DNA of 54,641 bases from assembly GCA_018702955.1 (NCBI GenBank), contig JABJEK010000049.1, forward strand, positions 1 through 54,641. Reading direction: 5' to 3'. This document shows positions 42,064 through 50,581 of this stretch, in pieces. How positions within the stretch are numbered: the first letter of the stretch is position 1; each line of letters opens with the position of its first letter. A program made the position numbers and the translations under genes. The DNA comes from Rhodospirillaceae bacterium. Its GTDB lineage: Bacteria; Pseudomonadota; Alphaproteobacteria; UBA6615. The notes under the pieces are model-generated. The model was not told the DNA's origin. It did no database searches and saw nothing but the letters and a program-made list of their open reading frames with translations.

Positions 42064-44400
42064 CTATTCGGCTGCGAGGGGTCGGTTGGCCAGGGCCCAG
42101 ATGACGTCCGGCGTTGCCGGCATATCCACATCGGGGAACCCGCTATCGTTCGACAATGCATCGACGATGGCGCTGATCGCGGACGGCGGTGCGCCGATGG
42201 CCCCGGCTTCTCCCGTACCTTTGATGCCCAGCGGGTTCGTCGTGCATTTCTCGTTGCGCATGGAGAACGAGAATTCGGGTACATCGTCGGCGCGCGGCAT
42301 CCGGTAATCCATGAACGAACCCGAGACGAGTTGCCCGGATTCCTCGTCATAGATCGTGTGTTCGTGCAGCGCCTGGCCGACACCCTGAACGATACCGCCA
42401 TGTACCTGGCCCTCGATCAGCAACGGGTTGATCGTGTCGCCGAAATCATCGACGACCGTGTAGCGCTTGATCTCGGGAATGCCCGTCTCCGGATCGATCT
42501 CGATCTCGCAGATATGACAGCCGTTGGGGAAGGTCGCCGCATCGGGTGTGTGGGAGACGGACGTATCGAGCCCCGGTTCCATGTCGCCTGGCAGGTTCGC
42601 CGGGTCGTTCGCGGCCTTGGCGACCTCGAACAGGGACATGGTCCTGTCGGTGCCGGCCACGCGGAAGGTGCCGTCGGAATATTCAATATCGGCCTCGGCG
42701 GCTTCCATCATGTGTGCCGAGACCGCGCGACCCTTTTCGATGATCTCCTCCGACGCCTTGGACACGGCCACGCCGCCCACGGTGACGGACCGCGATCCGC
42801 CGGTCAGGCCCGGCGGCACGATATCGCTGTCGCCCTGCACCATGATCATCTGGTCGGTGTCGATGCCCAATCGGGCAGACATGATCTGCTTATAAGACGT
42901 GTCGTGGCCCTGACCGTTGGACATGGTGCCGATGTAGAAGGTGATGATCTCGTTGTCGGAATCGAGGCGCACATCGGCGACCTCGGCATTGCCGCCGCCG
43001 CATTTCTCGACATAGGTCGCCATGCCGATACCGCGCAGCTTGCCCTGCTTGGCGCTCTCGGCCTTGCGTGCGGCGAAGCCCGCCCAGTCGGCCTGGGCCA
43101 TGCCTTCTTCCATGATCGCGGTGAAGTTGCCGCTGTCATAGGTCTCGCCGAAGGCGGTCTCGAAGGGAATCTGGTCGGGCTGGATAAAATTCCGCCGGCG
43201 AATCTCGTCGGGTGAAAGCCCCAGCTCGCGCGCGCATTTATCCACCAGCCGCTCGATGCAGTAGATCGCCTCGGGGCGGCCCGCGCCGCGATAGGCGTCG
43301 GTCGGTACCGTGTTGGAGAACACGCCCTTCACATTTGCCCAGACCGCGGGGAAGGCGTAGAGGCCGTTGAGCATCGTGGTGCCGGCCTCGGTCGGAATAT
43401 ACGTACCGAAATGTGACAGATAGGCGCCCAGATTGGCATAGGTCGTGACCCGCAGGCCCAGGAACTTTCCGTCGCCGTCGCACGCGACTTCCGCCTTGGT
43501 GACATGATCGCGTGCCTGAATGTCGGACAGGAAGCCCTCGCTGCGATCCGACGTCCAGCGGACAGGACGCTTCAGCTTCATGGCGGCCCAGGTCACCAGC
43601 GGTTGCTCGGGATGGGGGAAAATCTTCATGCCGAAGCCACCCCCGACATCCCCGGTGACGACACGCAGCCGTTCCTTGTCGATGTTCAGGATGCTCCCGG
43701 CCAGCGCGTCGCGGATGACATGAGTGCCTTGCGAGGAGGTGTAGAGGGACAGCCGGTCGGTCGCGGTGTCGTAGTCGCAGATGGCCGCGCGCGGTTCCAT
43801 GGGATTGACGACGACGCGGTTGTTGACGAGCTCCAGCGTGGTGACATGGGCGGCATTCGCGAACGCCGCTTCGGTGCCTGCCTGGTCGCCTTTGCCCCAG
43901 TCGAAGCAGATGTTGTTTGGCGCGTCGTCATGGATTTGTGCCGCGCCGTCGAGCGTCGTGCGGAACGTGTCCGTGGATGCCGCCAGCGGGCTGTAGGAGA
44001 CTTCGATCAGCTCGGCGGCGTCGCGCGCCTGATCGAGTGTCTCGGCGACGATGAAGGCCACTGGCTGGCCCACATGACGGACCTTGCCCTGGGCCAGCAC
44101 AGGCCGTTCGGGCTTGATGTTGTCGGTCTCGTCGAGATTGGTGACCGGGAACATGCACGGCATGGGGCTGATATTGTCGCCCGCGAGGTCCGCGCCAGTG
44201 AGTACCAGCAGCACACCGGGTGCGGCTGCCGCGGCTGCGGTATCAATCGCGCCGAGCTCCGCGTGGGCGTGGGGCGAGCGCAACACGAAAGCGTGGCTTT
44301 CATTGGCGAGTTGCACGTTGTCCGCGTAGGTGCCGCCGCCGGTCAGGAGGCGGAGATCTTCGATACGCGTGACGGATTGACCGATGCCGAATTGGCCCAT
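42064..44400 (-). CDS. Xanthine dehydrogenase/CO dehydrogenase family molybdopterin-binding subunit
   Basis: 778 aa, the large catalytic subunit of a molybdenum hydroxylase. GVGGGFGMK-type loop (here DVGGGFGMKI near 251-260), the active-site loop AYRGAGRPE at 369-377 and the conserved catalytic Glu in KGTGEAGAIGAPP near 740 are present. True aerobic CO dehydrogenase has AYRCSFR, so CO oxidation is unlikely; an aldehyde or aromatic heterocycle is more probable. The FAD subunit and the 2Fe-2S subunit, normally in the same operon, are not next to it, nor anywhere in this window. Divergent from amrS. Confidence 0.9.
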   Translation of the reverse strand: MGQFGIGQSVTRIEDLRLLTGGGTYADNVQLANESHAFVLRSPHAHAELGAIDTAAAAAAPGVLLVLTGADLAGDNISPMPCMFPVTNLDETDNIKPERPVLAQGKVRHVGQPVAFIVAETLDQARDAAELIEVSYSPLAASTDTFRTTLDGAAQIHDDAPNNICFDWGKGDQAGTEAAFANAAHVTTLELVNNRVVVNPMEPRAAICDYDTATDRLSLYTSSQGTHVIRDALAGSILNIDKERLRVVTGDVGGGFGMKIFPHPEQPLVTWAAMKLKRPVRWTSDRSEGFLSDIQARDHVTKAEVACDGDGKFLGLRVTTYANLGAYLSHFGTYIPTEAGTTMLNGLYAFPAVWANVKGVFSNTVPTDAYRGAGRPEAIYCIERLVDKCARELGLSPDEIRRRNFIQPDQIPFETAFGETYDSGNFTAIMEEGMAQADWAGFAARKAESAKQGKLRGIGMATYVEKCGGGNAEVADVRLDSDNEIITFYIGTMSNGQGHDTSYKQIMSARLGIDTDQMIMVQGDSDIVPPGLTGGSRSVTVGGVAVSKASEEIIEKGRAVSAHMMEAAEADIEYSDGTFRVAGTDRTMSLFEVAKAANDPANLPGDMEPGLDTSVSHTPDAATFPNGCHICEIEIDPETGIPEIKRYTVVDDFGDTINPLLIEGQVHGGIVQGVGQALHEHTIYDEESGQLVSGSFMDYRMPRADDVPEFSFSMRNEKCTTNPLGIKGTGEAGAIGAPPSAISAIVDALSNDSGFPDVDMPATPDVIWALANRPLAAE

Positions 44401-44516
44401 GGGACGTCCTTTGCAGGTCTGAAAAATGTCGGAACGTTATCGTGGGGAATGATATGCGACTTGGTCCGTCGAGACCAAGCCCCCCGGGGCAAATACTCTG
44501 TTATTCTTTGCCCGCG

Positions 44517-45662
44517 ATGGCCGATGAAGCTGATCAGGAAACAGTGAGTTTCGGCGAGATTTCCGCCGATACCCCCGGCGATTTTCCCGGCCGCTACTGG
44601 CACCCGCTCGATGATGGCCGCATCCAGTGTGATCTGTGCCCGCGCCTGTGCAAGCTGAACGTGGGCCAGCGCGGCCTGTGCTTCGTGCGCGCGCGACAGG
44701 ATGATGCAATCGTGCTGACGACCTACGGCCGCTCTTCGGGATATTGCATCGATCCGATCGAGAAGAAGCCGCTCAATCACTTTTTGCCCGGGACACCGGT
44801 CTTGAGCTTCGGCACGGCGGGCTGCAACCTGACCTGTAAATTCTGCCAGAACTGGGACATCTCCAAGAGCCGGGAGTTCGACACCCTGGCCGATCAGGCG
44901 ATGCCCGAGGCGATCGCCCGGGCCGCGGCCGAACATGGCTGCCGCTCGGTCGCGTTCACCTACAACGATCCGGTGATCTTTCTGGAATATGCCGTCGATG
45001 TGGCCAAGGCCTGCCGCGAAGTGGGGGTGCGCACGGTCGCGGTCACGGCGGGTTATATCTCGCCGGAGCCCCGCGTCGAGTTTTTCCGTCACATGGATGC
45101 GGCGAATGTGGACCTGAAAGGGTTCACCGAGAGTTTTTATCAAAAGCTCTGCACCGCATCGCTCGCCGATGTGCTCGACACGCTGGTTTACATTCGCCAC
45201 GAGACCGATTGCTGGCTGGAGATCACCAACCTGATCATCCCCGGGCAGAACGACGACCCGGCGGAACTGGCGGCGATGAGCGCCTGGATTGTGGAGAATC
45301 TCGGCCCCGACGTGCCGGTGCATTTTTCGGCCTTCCATCCCGACTGGAAGATGATGGATATCCCCGCCACGCCCCACGAGACGCTCGCGCGGGCCCGCCG
45401 GATCGCGCTCGATGCCGGTGTGAACTACGTCTACACAGGCAATGTCCACGACAAGGGCCGCCAAAGCACCTATTGCCCGAATTGTGCTGCGCGGACGATC
45501 GGTCGCGACTGGTACGAGCTCAGCGAGTGGAACGTCACCCCGGTGGGGAACACCGGCGGCGCATGCGCCGGCTGCGGAACACGCATCCCGGGTGTGTTCG
45601 ACGCCGCACCCGGTACCTGGGGCTGCAAGCGCCAGCCGGTGAAGTTGACGAGCGCCACATAG
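44517..45662 (+). CDS. amrS: AmmeMemoRadiSam system radical SAM enzyme
   Basis: 381 aa from ATG 44517; in-frame starts at 44442 (GTG) and 44454 (ATG) would add up to 25 residues. The 4Fe-4S/SAM motif is CNLTCKFC (about 108-115) in the context GTAGCNLTC. Near the N terminus CDLCPRLC...GLC is a second Cys set typical of this family, and the C terminus has YCPNCAART and ACAGCG pairs that could bind further metal. These enzymes resemble pyruvate formate-lyase activases. The substrate is unknown; the family is named for co-occurrence with AMMECR1 and MEMO domains, both of which are encoded in one gene at 47235. Confidence 0.9.
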   Translation: MADEADQETVSFGEISADTPGDFPGRYWHPLDDGRIQCDLCPRLCKLNVGQRGLCFVRARQDDAIVLTTYGRSSGYCIDPIEKKPLNHFLPGTPVLSFGTAGCNLTCKFCQNWDISKSREFDTLADQAMPEAIARAAAEHGCRSVAFTYNDPVIFLEYAVDVAKACREVGVRTVAVTAGYISPEPRVEFFRHMDAANVDLKGFTESFYQKLCTASLADVLDTLVYIRHETDCWLEITNLIIPGQNDDPAELAAMSAWIVENLGPDVPVHFSAFHPDWKMMDIPATPHETLARARRIALDAGVNYVYTGNVHDKGRQSTYCPNCAARTIGRDWYELSEWNVTPVGNTGGACAGCGTRIPGVFDAAPGTWGCKRQPVKLTSAT

Positions 45663-45685
45663 AGACCCACGTATGTCACCGCGCC

Positions 45686-45782
45686 CTTCGAGACGGCCTG
45701 TGCGCTTCGCACACACGCCTCCTCAGGACGGGGTTTTAGACTTACCTCATGCTGAGGAGCCGTCGTAGGCTTCGTCTCGAAG
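45686..45782. repeat. Third type of extragenic inverted repeat (CCTCAGGA/CTCATGCTGAGGAG family)
   Basis: CTTCGAGACG (45686-45695) and CGTCTCGAAG (45773-45782) are perfect outer arms. Inside are a TGTGCGCTTCGCACA hairpin and CCTCATGCTGAGG. It occupies the gap between the convergent amrS and transporter genes. The general design is widespread in alphaproteobacteria (memory, not searched), and only one copy is present here. Confidence 0.75.
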
Positions 45783-45795
45783 CATTGTTTGCGAC

Positions 45796-47067
45796 CTAGT
45801 CCGGGAGCGGTTTTCCGGCGGTCTCTTTGAGGGTCAGCACCACCGCGAACGAGATTACCGCACACGCAATCAGGTACCAGGCGATCGACAGATCGTTATG
45901 GGACCGCGCGATGAGCCAGGTGGCGACCAGCGGCGTCGTGCCGCCGAAGATGGCCAGGCCCACATTGTAGCCGACGGACAGCGCGCTCACCCGGACCCGG
46001 CGCGGGAACATCTCCGTCAGGGCCGCCGGCGCGCCGCCGAAATAGGCGCCGATCAGCACCGCGAAACCGAGCTGGCCGAGCAGGATCATCTCGAAGTCGG
46101 GATGGTGCATCAGCCAGATCAGCGGATAGCCGAGGATGGCGATGCCGCCCGCGCCGAACAGCAGGAGCGGTTTGCGGCCGATCCTGTCGGACAGCGCGCC
46201 GAAGAGCGGGATCAGCACCAGCAGCACGGCCATGGAGATCGTGTTGATGTCGAGCGCGTCCGAACGCGGCTCCTTCACCTGCTTGATCAGCCAGGTCACC
46301 ACATAGACGAACATCATGTAGAAGCCGACGGCGTTGATGATGTTGAAGCCGATGACCTTGAGCATGGCGCGCCACTGTGTCGTCAGCGCCTCGATCACCG
46401 GGTTGGCGGGCTTATCTGCCGCGTTGTCTTCCGGCATGTCGGGCAGGTGGCGGCGGATAATCAGACCCACGACGCCGACGAGAATGCCGCCCAGGAACGG
46501 CAGCCGCCAGCCCCAGGCCGAGACATCCTCGGCGGACATGAATTCGCTGACCAGCGCACTGACGCCGGAGCCGAGCAGGATGCCGCCGACCGCGCCAAAC
46601 AGCGTCCAGCTGGTGAAGAAGCCGCGCTTTCCAGCCGGGGAATGCTCGGCCAGATAGACGATCGAACCGGTGTATTCCCCGCCGACCGACAGGCCCTGGA
46701 GCATGCGCATCGCCACCATGAGGAACGCCGCGGCGACGCCGATGGTCGCGTGGTCGGGCAGGATACCGATCACCCCGGTGGGGATCGCCATCAGCATGAC
46801 CGAGAGCACCAGCGCGCGCTTGCGGCCGATCTTGTCGCCGATATAGCCGAACACGAAACCGCCGACGGGGCGCATCAGGAAGCCCGCTGCGAAGGCGCCG
46901 AAGGAAGCAATCAATGAGACGGTCGGGTCGTCGGACGGGAAGAACAGCCGGCCGATGATCGGTGCGTAGAAGCCGTAGACCGCGAAGTCGTACCATTCCA
47001 GAACGTTGCCGGTGATGCCGGCGGCAATAACCTTGCGGCGATTGCGTGCTTCGGTAACGTCACTCAT
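45796..47067 (-). CDS. MFS transporter, metabolite:H+ symporter (MHS) family
   Basis: 423 aa with 12 predicted helices. MHS signatures: GNVLEWYDFAVYGFYAPIIGRLFFP at the N terminus, motif A GYIGDKIGRKRAL near 77-89, RMLQGLSVGGEYTGS near 125, and GALSDRIGRKPLL near 293. Members such as KgtP, ProP and shikimate transporters import organic acids or osmolytes with protons. It stands between the two AmmeMemoRadiSam genes and may import their substrate, but that is only position. ATG 47067; an upstream in-frame ATG would add 23 residues. Confidence 0.88.
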   Translation of the reverse strand: MSDVTEARNRRKVIAAGITGNVLEWYDFAVYGFYAPIIGRLFFPSDDPTVSLIASFGAFAAGFLMRPVGGFVFGYIGDKIGRKRALVLSVMLMAIPTGVIGILPDHATIGVAAAFLMVAMRMLQGLSVGGEYTGSIVYLAEHSPAGKRGFFTSWTLFGAVGGILLGSGVSALVSEFMSAEDVSAWGWRLPFLGGILVGVVGLIIRRHLPDMPEDNAADKPANPVIEALTTQWRAMLKVIGFNIINAVGFYMMFVYVVTWLIKQVKEPRSDALDINTISMAVLLVLIPLFGALSDRIGRKPLLLFGAGGIAILGYPLIWLMHHPDFEMILLGQLGFAVLIGAYFGGAPAALTEMFPRRVRVSALSVGYNVGLAIFGGTTPLVATWLIARSHNDLSIAWYLIACAVISFAVVLTLKETAGKPLPD

Positions 47068-47138
47068 ATGAAGGCCCCCCAGCCTGATTTGCGCCTGAAT
47101 CCTAACGGTGTGAGCGGTGGTACGGCAACCAATCATAC

Positions 47139-47213
47139 CGTCAAGCCCGGACTCGATCCGGGCATCTCATCTCGAGCGGCGCCGAGATACGCGGATCAAG
47201 TCCGCGTATGACG
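47139..47213. repeat. Extragenic palindromic repeat, family B
   Basis: Left hairpin GCCCGGACTCGATCCGGGC, then GAGATACGCGGATCAAGTCCGCGTATGACG. The left end is CGTCAA instead of CGTCAT, so the terminal inverted repeat has one mismatch. It is between the transporter start and the amrBA stop. Confidence 0.8.
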
Positions 47214-47234
47214 TTCATTCATTGGGTTTGAATT

Positions 47235-48623
47235 TTAGTGGAACGTTTCGGTGGTGTAGCGCCACAGGCGGATCGAATTGTCCCAATGGTCCTGAGGGAG
47301 CCCCGCCTTGGCCTTCAGGTGGCGCAGGAACTGATCTGCCGCCGGCACCTGCTCCCAGACCTGGGGCAGGAACAATCCGCGTCGTGTCTGGCCGTCTGCA
47401 TCCGTCGCCTGCAGGATCACCCCGTCTACATCCGGTTGAAGCGCATCGACGGCCTCTGCCTCGGAGCCAAACGAAACCGGCCGCGGGTGGGACAGGATCG
47501 ATACTGAGACGTCCATCAGTGCGGCCTCCTCGGGTGTCAGCTTGGGAAAACGTGGGTCGCCGAAGGCCGCCTTGTAGCCATTCTCCGCGACGTCCGCGAT
47601 CAGCGAACGGTGAGGCAGGATGCTGCCGACGCAACCGCGCAAGTTTTTATTGAGCGTCAGCGTTACGAAAGTTGCCCGGTAGGTCTCCAGTGCGGGTGAA
47701 AACGAGCCGTGCTGCACCTCCGCCGGGCGCCCGGTGCGCAGCCCGTTGGAAATCGAGCGCCTGGTGCCATCGATCAGCATGGCCCGGTCGTCGTCGGAAA
47801 GGCGGGCCGATGACGCGTATTCCAACGCCCAGGAGCCGTAGCCGACCACCCGGTCGCGGTTATCGCGTCCGCCCGTGTCACCGGAGTTGCGCACGTCCAG
47901 GGTCGTGACCCGCAAATCCAGCGCCTGGGCGCGTGCGAGGAGCCCTTTCACGGGGAACCGCCCGCAGGCCTGTTCGTCGTCAATCTTTTCAGGGCTGAGC
48001 GTCTCGATGTGGCGCCGGAAGTCCTGATCGAGCCGGTTGGCTGCGTCGTAATCGTGGTAGTGGCTGAGGTCGGAGCTGATCAGGATGAGGGTTTCCGGGC
48101 CGCCCCATAGCGCTTTCAGCAGCGCGTCGGTCTCTGCCGGGGTGGGCCCGCCGACGAGGACCGGCACCAGCGTGAAATCACCCAACACCCGCTGCAGGAA
48201 GGGCAGGTGGATCTCCAGGCTGTGTTCCTCGGCGTGGGGAATATCCGATTGTTCGACCCGGGGCACCTTTAGGGCAGCGGCGATGCCGGCCGGATCGATG
48301 GGAACGTCGCCCAGCGGCGTGCGGAAGGCATGCACGGACGGTACGCAGAATTTCTGCACCGCCACCCGGTGAGGCGGGCCGAGCAGCACGACCCGGCTGA
48401 TCTTGTCGGCCCGGCCGACGATGGTCCGGTAGGCGCTGGCCGCGATGGGCCCGGAGTAGATATAGCCGGCATGGGGCGCGATCAGCGCCTTGGGCGATAG
48501 TCCGTTATCGCGTGCGCCGGCCATGCACGCGTCGATCATATCGGTCAGCGCGTCGGGCGCGGCAGGATAGAAAGTGCCGGCGATCGCGGGCGGGCGGATA
48601 AGTGTTTGGGCGCTATTCGACAT
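47235..48623 (-). CDS. AmmeMemoRadiSam system protein B-A fusion (MEMO domain + AMMECR1 domain)
   Basis: 462 aa. Residues 1-270 are a MEMO domain, with the metal-type residues His51 (APHAGYIYSG), His85 (GPPHR) and the Cys in QACGRFPV near 218, plus EEHSLEIHLPF near 150. Residues 290-462 are an AMMECR1 domain with FVTLTLNKNLRGCVGSI near 327 and ETDSVSIL-like VSVSILSHPRP near 376. Elsewhere the two are often separate genes. With the radical SAM enzyme at 44517 this completes the three-domain AmmeMemoRadiSam set, whose biochemical role is still not established. Start 48623; the two genes face each other across the MHS transporter. Confidence 0.9.
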   Translation of the reverse strand: MSNSAQTLIRPPAIAGTFYPAAPDALTDMIDACMAGARDNGLSPKALIAPHAGYIYSGPIAASAYRTIVGRADKISRVVLLGPPHRVAVQKFCVPSVHAFRTPLGDVPIDPAGIAAALKVPRVEQSDIPHAEEHSLEIHLPFLQRVLGDFTLVPVLVGGPTPAETDALLKALWGGPETLILISSDLSHYHDYDAANRLDQDFRRHIETLSPEKIDDEQACGRFPVKGLLARAQALDLRVTTLDVRNSGDTGGRDNRDRVVGYGSWALEYASSARLSDDDRAMLIDGTRRSISNGLRTGRPAEVQHGSFSPALETYRATFVTLTLNKNLRGCVGSILPHRSLIADVAENGYKAAFGDPRFPKLTPEEAALMDVSVSILSHPRPVSFGSEAEAVDALQPDVDGVILQATDADGQTRRGLFLPQVWEQVPAADQFLRHLKAKAGLPQDHWDNSIRLWRYTTETFH

Positions 48624-48751
48624 TTCGATGACTTGTCCGGGACTCGGATTTTCCTATATCCGCGTGTTACAGGACAGGTTAGCGCGCCACGTCGGGTGCG
48701 CCAAACCCGCAAACCCGCAATCCTGATGCGACCAGATGAGAGGACGCCGAT

Positions 48752-49102
48752 ATGCTTACGGTCTACGGCTTGAAGAGCTGCGACACGACCAAGAAGGCAT
48801 TGAAATGGCTGGAGCGTCGCGAGACGCCGCACCGTTTCCTCGACGTCCGCGCCGACGGTGTCGACAGCGACAAACTCACCGAGTGGGCGATGGAAGTGGG
48901 CTGGGAAGTCCTGCTCAACCGTGGCAGCACGACGTGGCGAAATCTGGACCAGGTGATCCGCGACAACGTCACCGAGGACATCGGCTTGCAGCTGATGGCC
49001 GAGAACCCGACCCTGATCAAGCGCCCGGTGATCGAGACCGACGCCGGCGTGTTGGTGGGCTGGAAGCCCGAGTTGCAGCGCACGCTCGAGGATCTGCTTT
49101 AA
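48752..49102 (+). CDS. Spx/ArsC/MgsR-type reductase-like protein
   Basis: 116 aa, thioredoxin-like ArsC fold (YffB/Spx group). The active-site Cys10 lies in KSCDTTKKALKWL; the second Cys of a CxxC is replaced by Thr. The RPVIET segment near 90 holds the cis-Pro and Arg that contact the anion or glutathione in ArsC. Proteins of this type are often glutathione-dependent thiol reductases and are not arsenate reductases in fact. ATG 48752 follows GAGAGGACGCC. It is divergent from the MEMO-AMMECR1 gene with a 128-base gap. Confidence 0.85.
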   Translation: MLTVYGLKSCDTTKKALKWLERRETPHRFLDVRADGVDSDKLTEWAMEVGWEVLLNRGSTTWRNLDQVIRDNVTEDIGLQLMAENPTLIKRPVIETDAGVLVGWKPELQRTLEDLL

Positions 49103-49111
49103 GGGAACTTG

Positions 49112-49206
49112 CGGGCGGGTTTGAAACCCGCCCCTACGGTCTTATCGTCCCGTTCGGCATTTGGGCTTGTACACTCTGGTGTAGGGGCGGGTTTGAAACC
49201 CGCCCG
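49112..49206. repeat. Extragenic palindromic repeat, family A (paired hairpins)
   Basis: Facing hairpins at 49112-49137 and 49181-49206 with a longer, 43-base spacer. It starts 10 bases after the Spx-like stop and may end that transcript. The spacer differs from those of other copies. Confidence 0.85.
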
Positions 49207-49233
49207 TCTCGCGGATCAAGTCCGCGTATGACG
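49207..49233. repeat. Family B repeat, right half only
   Basis: Only GCGGATCAAGTCCGC and the terminal GTATGACG remain, joined directly to the family A element without the left hairpin. This is a truncated element, or the result of one repeat landing inside another. Confidence 0.65.
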
Positions 49234-49240
49234 AACGGTT

Positions 49241-50416
49241 TTATGATTCCCGGAACGTCACGCCGCGTTCGCCATAGGCGTCAATAACGTCCTGACCGAA
49301 GCGTTCGCGGATGGCCGCCGTTGAGTTCGGCGGCATCGAGATATCGTTGTAGTCGTCGCGTGAGGTGCCGGTGATGACCACCAGAAGTCGTGCGTCTTCG
49401 TCCGAAATATTCTCGAACTGACGGTCGACGCCCGGCGGCACGGCGATCATGTCGTAGGGGTCGAGGTCGATATGGTCCTCGCCTTCCTCGCCCCAGCGGA
49501 TACGGAACTTGCCGGTCAGGCACATGAAGGTTTCGACCGTGTGGTGATGGGCATGCAGCAGAGGGCTGTCGCCCGGCGGGCATTCGGCGATCAGGACGCT
49601 GATATTATCCGGCCCCTGGATTGCCGCATGGTGCGCCATCGGCCCGCCCTGGTTCTCCGGCGCCATCAGCAGATAGAGGTTCTTCGCGGCGACCATCTCG
49701 CGCGCCTCACGCGGCACGCCGATGGAATCTCCCGATGTCGCCGAGAGCGGCTGCATGTCCGACAGGCGCGCGATGCGGTTCGCCATCGCCGCGTCGGGTA
49801 TCTCAATCGGAGCAGGCACCTTCGGGCCGTTGATGCTGCCGTCGGCCTGGCGCCAGGCGGTACCGATCTTCGCGTAGGCGTCGAGGACGGCCTGGCCGAA
49901 TTTCTCGCGCATGAAGTCCGTCTCGCCGGGCGGCATCGAGATGTCCGAGAAATCCTCGTCGCCGCTGCCGCTGATGATTACCAGTAGCAGTGCCTCCTCG
50001 TCCGTGATGTTCTCGAACTGCCGGTCGACGCCCGGCGGCACGGCAATCATGTCATGGGGGTCGAGATCGATTTGCTGTTCGCCCTTGCTGCCCCAGCGGA
50101 TGCGAAAGCGGCCGGTCAGGCACATGAAGGTCTCGACCGTGAAGTGATGGGCATGCAGCAGTGGTTTATCGCCCGGCGGACAGCGCGCGATAATCACGCT
50201 CGTGCCGCTGTCGCCGGTGACGGCCGGCCGCTGGGCCATCGGGCCGCCCTGGGTCTCCGGCGCCATCATCAGATACAGCGTCTCGGCCGCCATGATCTCA
50301 TAGGCCTCACGCGGGATGCCGGTCTCCGCGGCATAGTGGGCCGACTGGGATTCCTGTTCGCTGAAGCGCGCGATGTGCGGCGCCATTTCTTCCGGGCTGA
50401 TGTCGATGGTCTGCAT
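49241..50416 (-). CDS. Bicupin formed by internal duplication
   Basis: 391 aa. Residues 31-190 and 231-390 align with no gap at a constant 200-residue offset; 105 of 160 positions are identical by hand count. Each half has one cupin domain with HAHHxTVET (His88 and His90, Glu95; His288 and His290, Glu295) and MIAVPPGVDRQFENI, so both metal sites look intact. A short linker (191-205) joins them. Cupins with PPGDxPLLHAHHH may bind or oxidise small acids, as in gentisate 1,2-dioxygenase-like proteins; the substrate is unknown. ATG 50416 follows GAGGAACGCC; a GTG at 50428 is an alternative. Confidence 0.85.
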   Translation of the reverse strand: MQTIDISPEEMAPHIARFSEQESQSAHYAAETGIPREAYEIMAAETLYLMMAPETQGGPMAQRPAVTGDSGTSVIIARCPPGDKPLLHAHHFTVETFMCLTGRFRIRWGSKGEQQIDLDPHDMIAVPPGVDRQFENITDEEALLLVIISGSGDEDFSDISMPPGETDFMREKFGQAVLDAYAKIGTAWRQADGSINGPKVPAPIEIPDAAMANRIARLSDMQPLSATSGDSIGVPREAREMVAAKNLYLLMAPENQGGPMAHHAAIQGPDNISVLIAECPPGDSPLLHAHHHTVETFMCLTGKFRIRWGEEGEDHIDLDPYDMIAVPPGVDRQFENISDEDARLLVVITGTSRDDYNDISMPPNSTAAIRERFGQDVIDAYGERGVTFRES

Positions 50417-50479
50417 GGCGTTCCTCACTGATAACCCGGAGGAGTTTATGCGGTCGGATCACGTCCTGTCACGGTGCTG

Positions 50480-50577
50480 CGGGCGGGTTTGAAACCCGCC
50501 CCTACCGTCTTTTCGGCACCACCGGCGTACGCAGCGTGTGGTTGGCTTGTTGTAGGGGCGGGTTCCAAACCCGCCCG
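50480..50577. repeat. Extragenic palindromic repeat, family A (paired hairpins)
   Basis: Hairpins at 50480-50505 and 50552-50577, spacer 46 bases. It begins about 60 bases upstream of the bicupin start on its strand and ends 5 bases before the SLC13 stop, thus covering the intergenic gap. Confidence 0.85.
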
Positions 50578-50581
50578 TTAC

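Noticed and set aside
42064..44400. Aerobic carbon monoxide dehydrogenase (CoxL)
   Set aside because: The active-site loop is AYRGAGRPE, not AYRCSFR, and coxM and coxS are missing.
44343..45716. A 457-codon minus-strand frame opposite amrS
   Set aside because: Same shadow composition, while the opposite strand has the CNLTCKFC radical SAM motif.
48752..49102. Arsenate reductase ArsC
   Set aside because: There is no ars operon, the second Cys is replaced and the length fits the YffB/Spx group.
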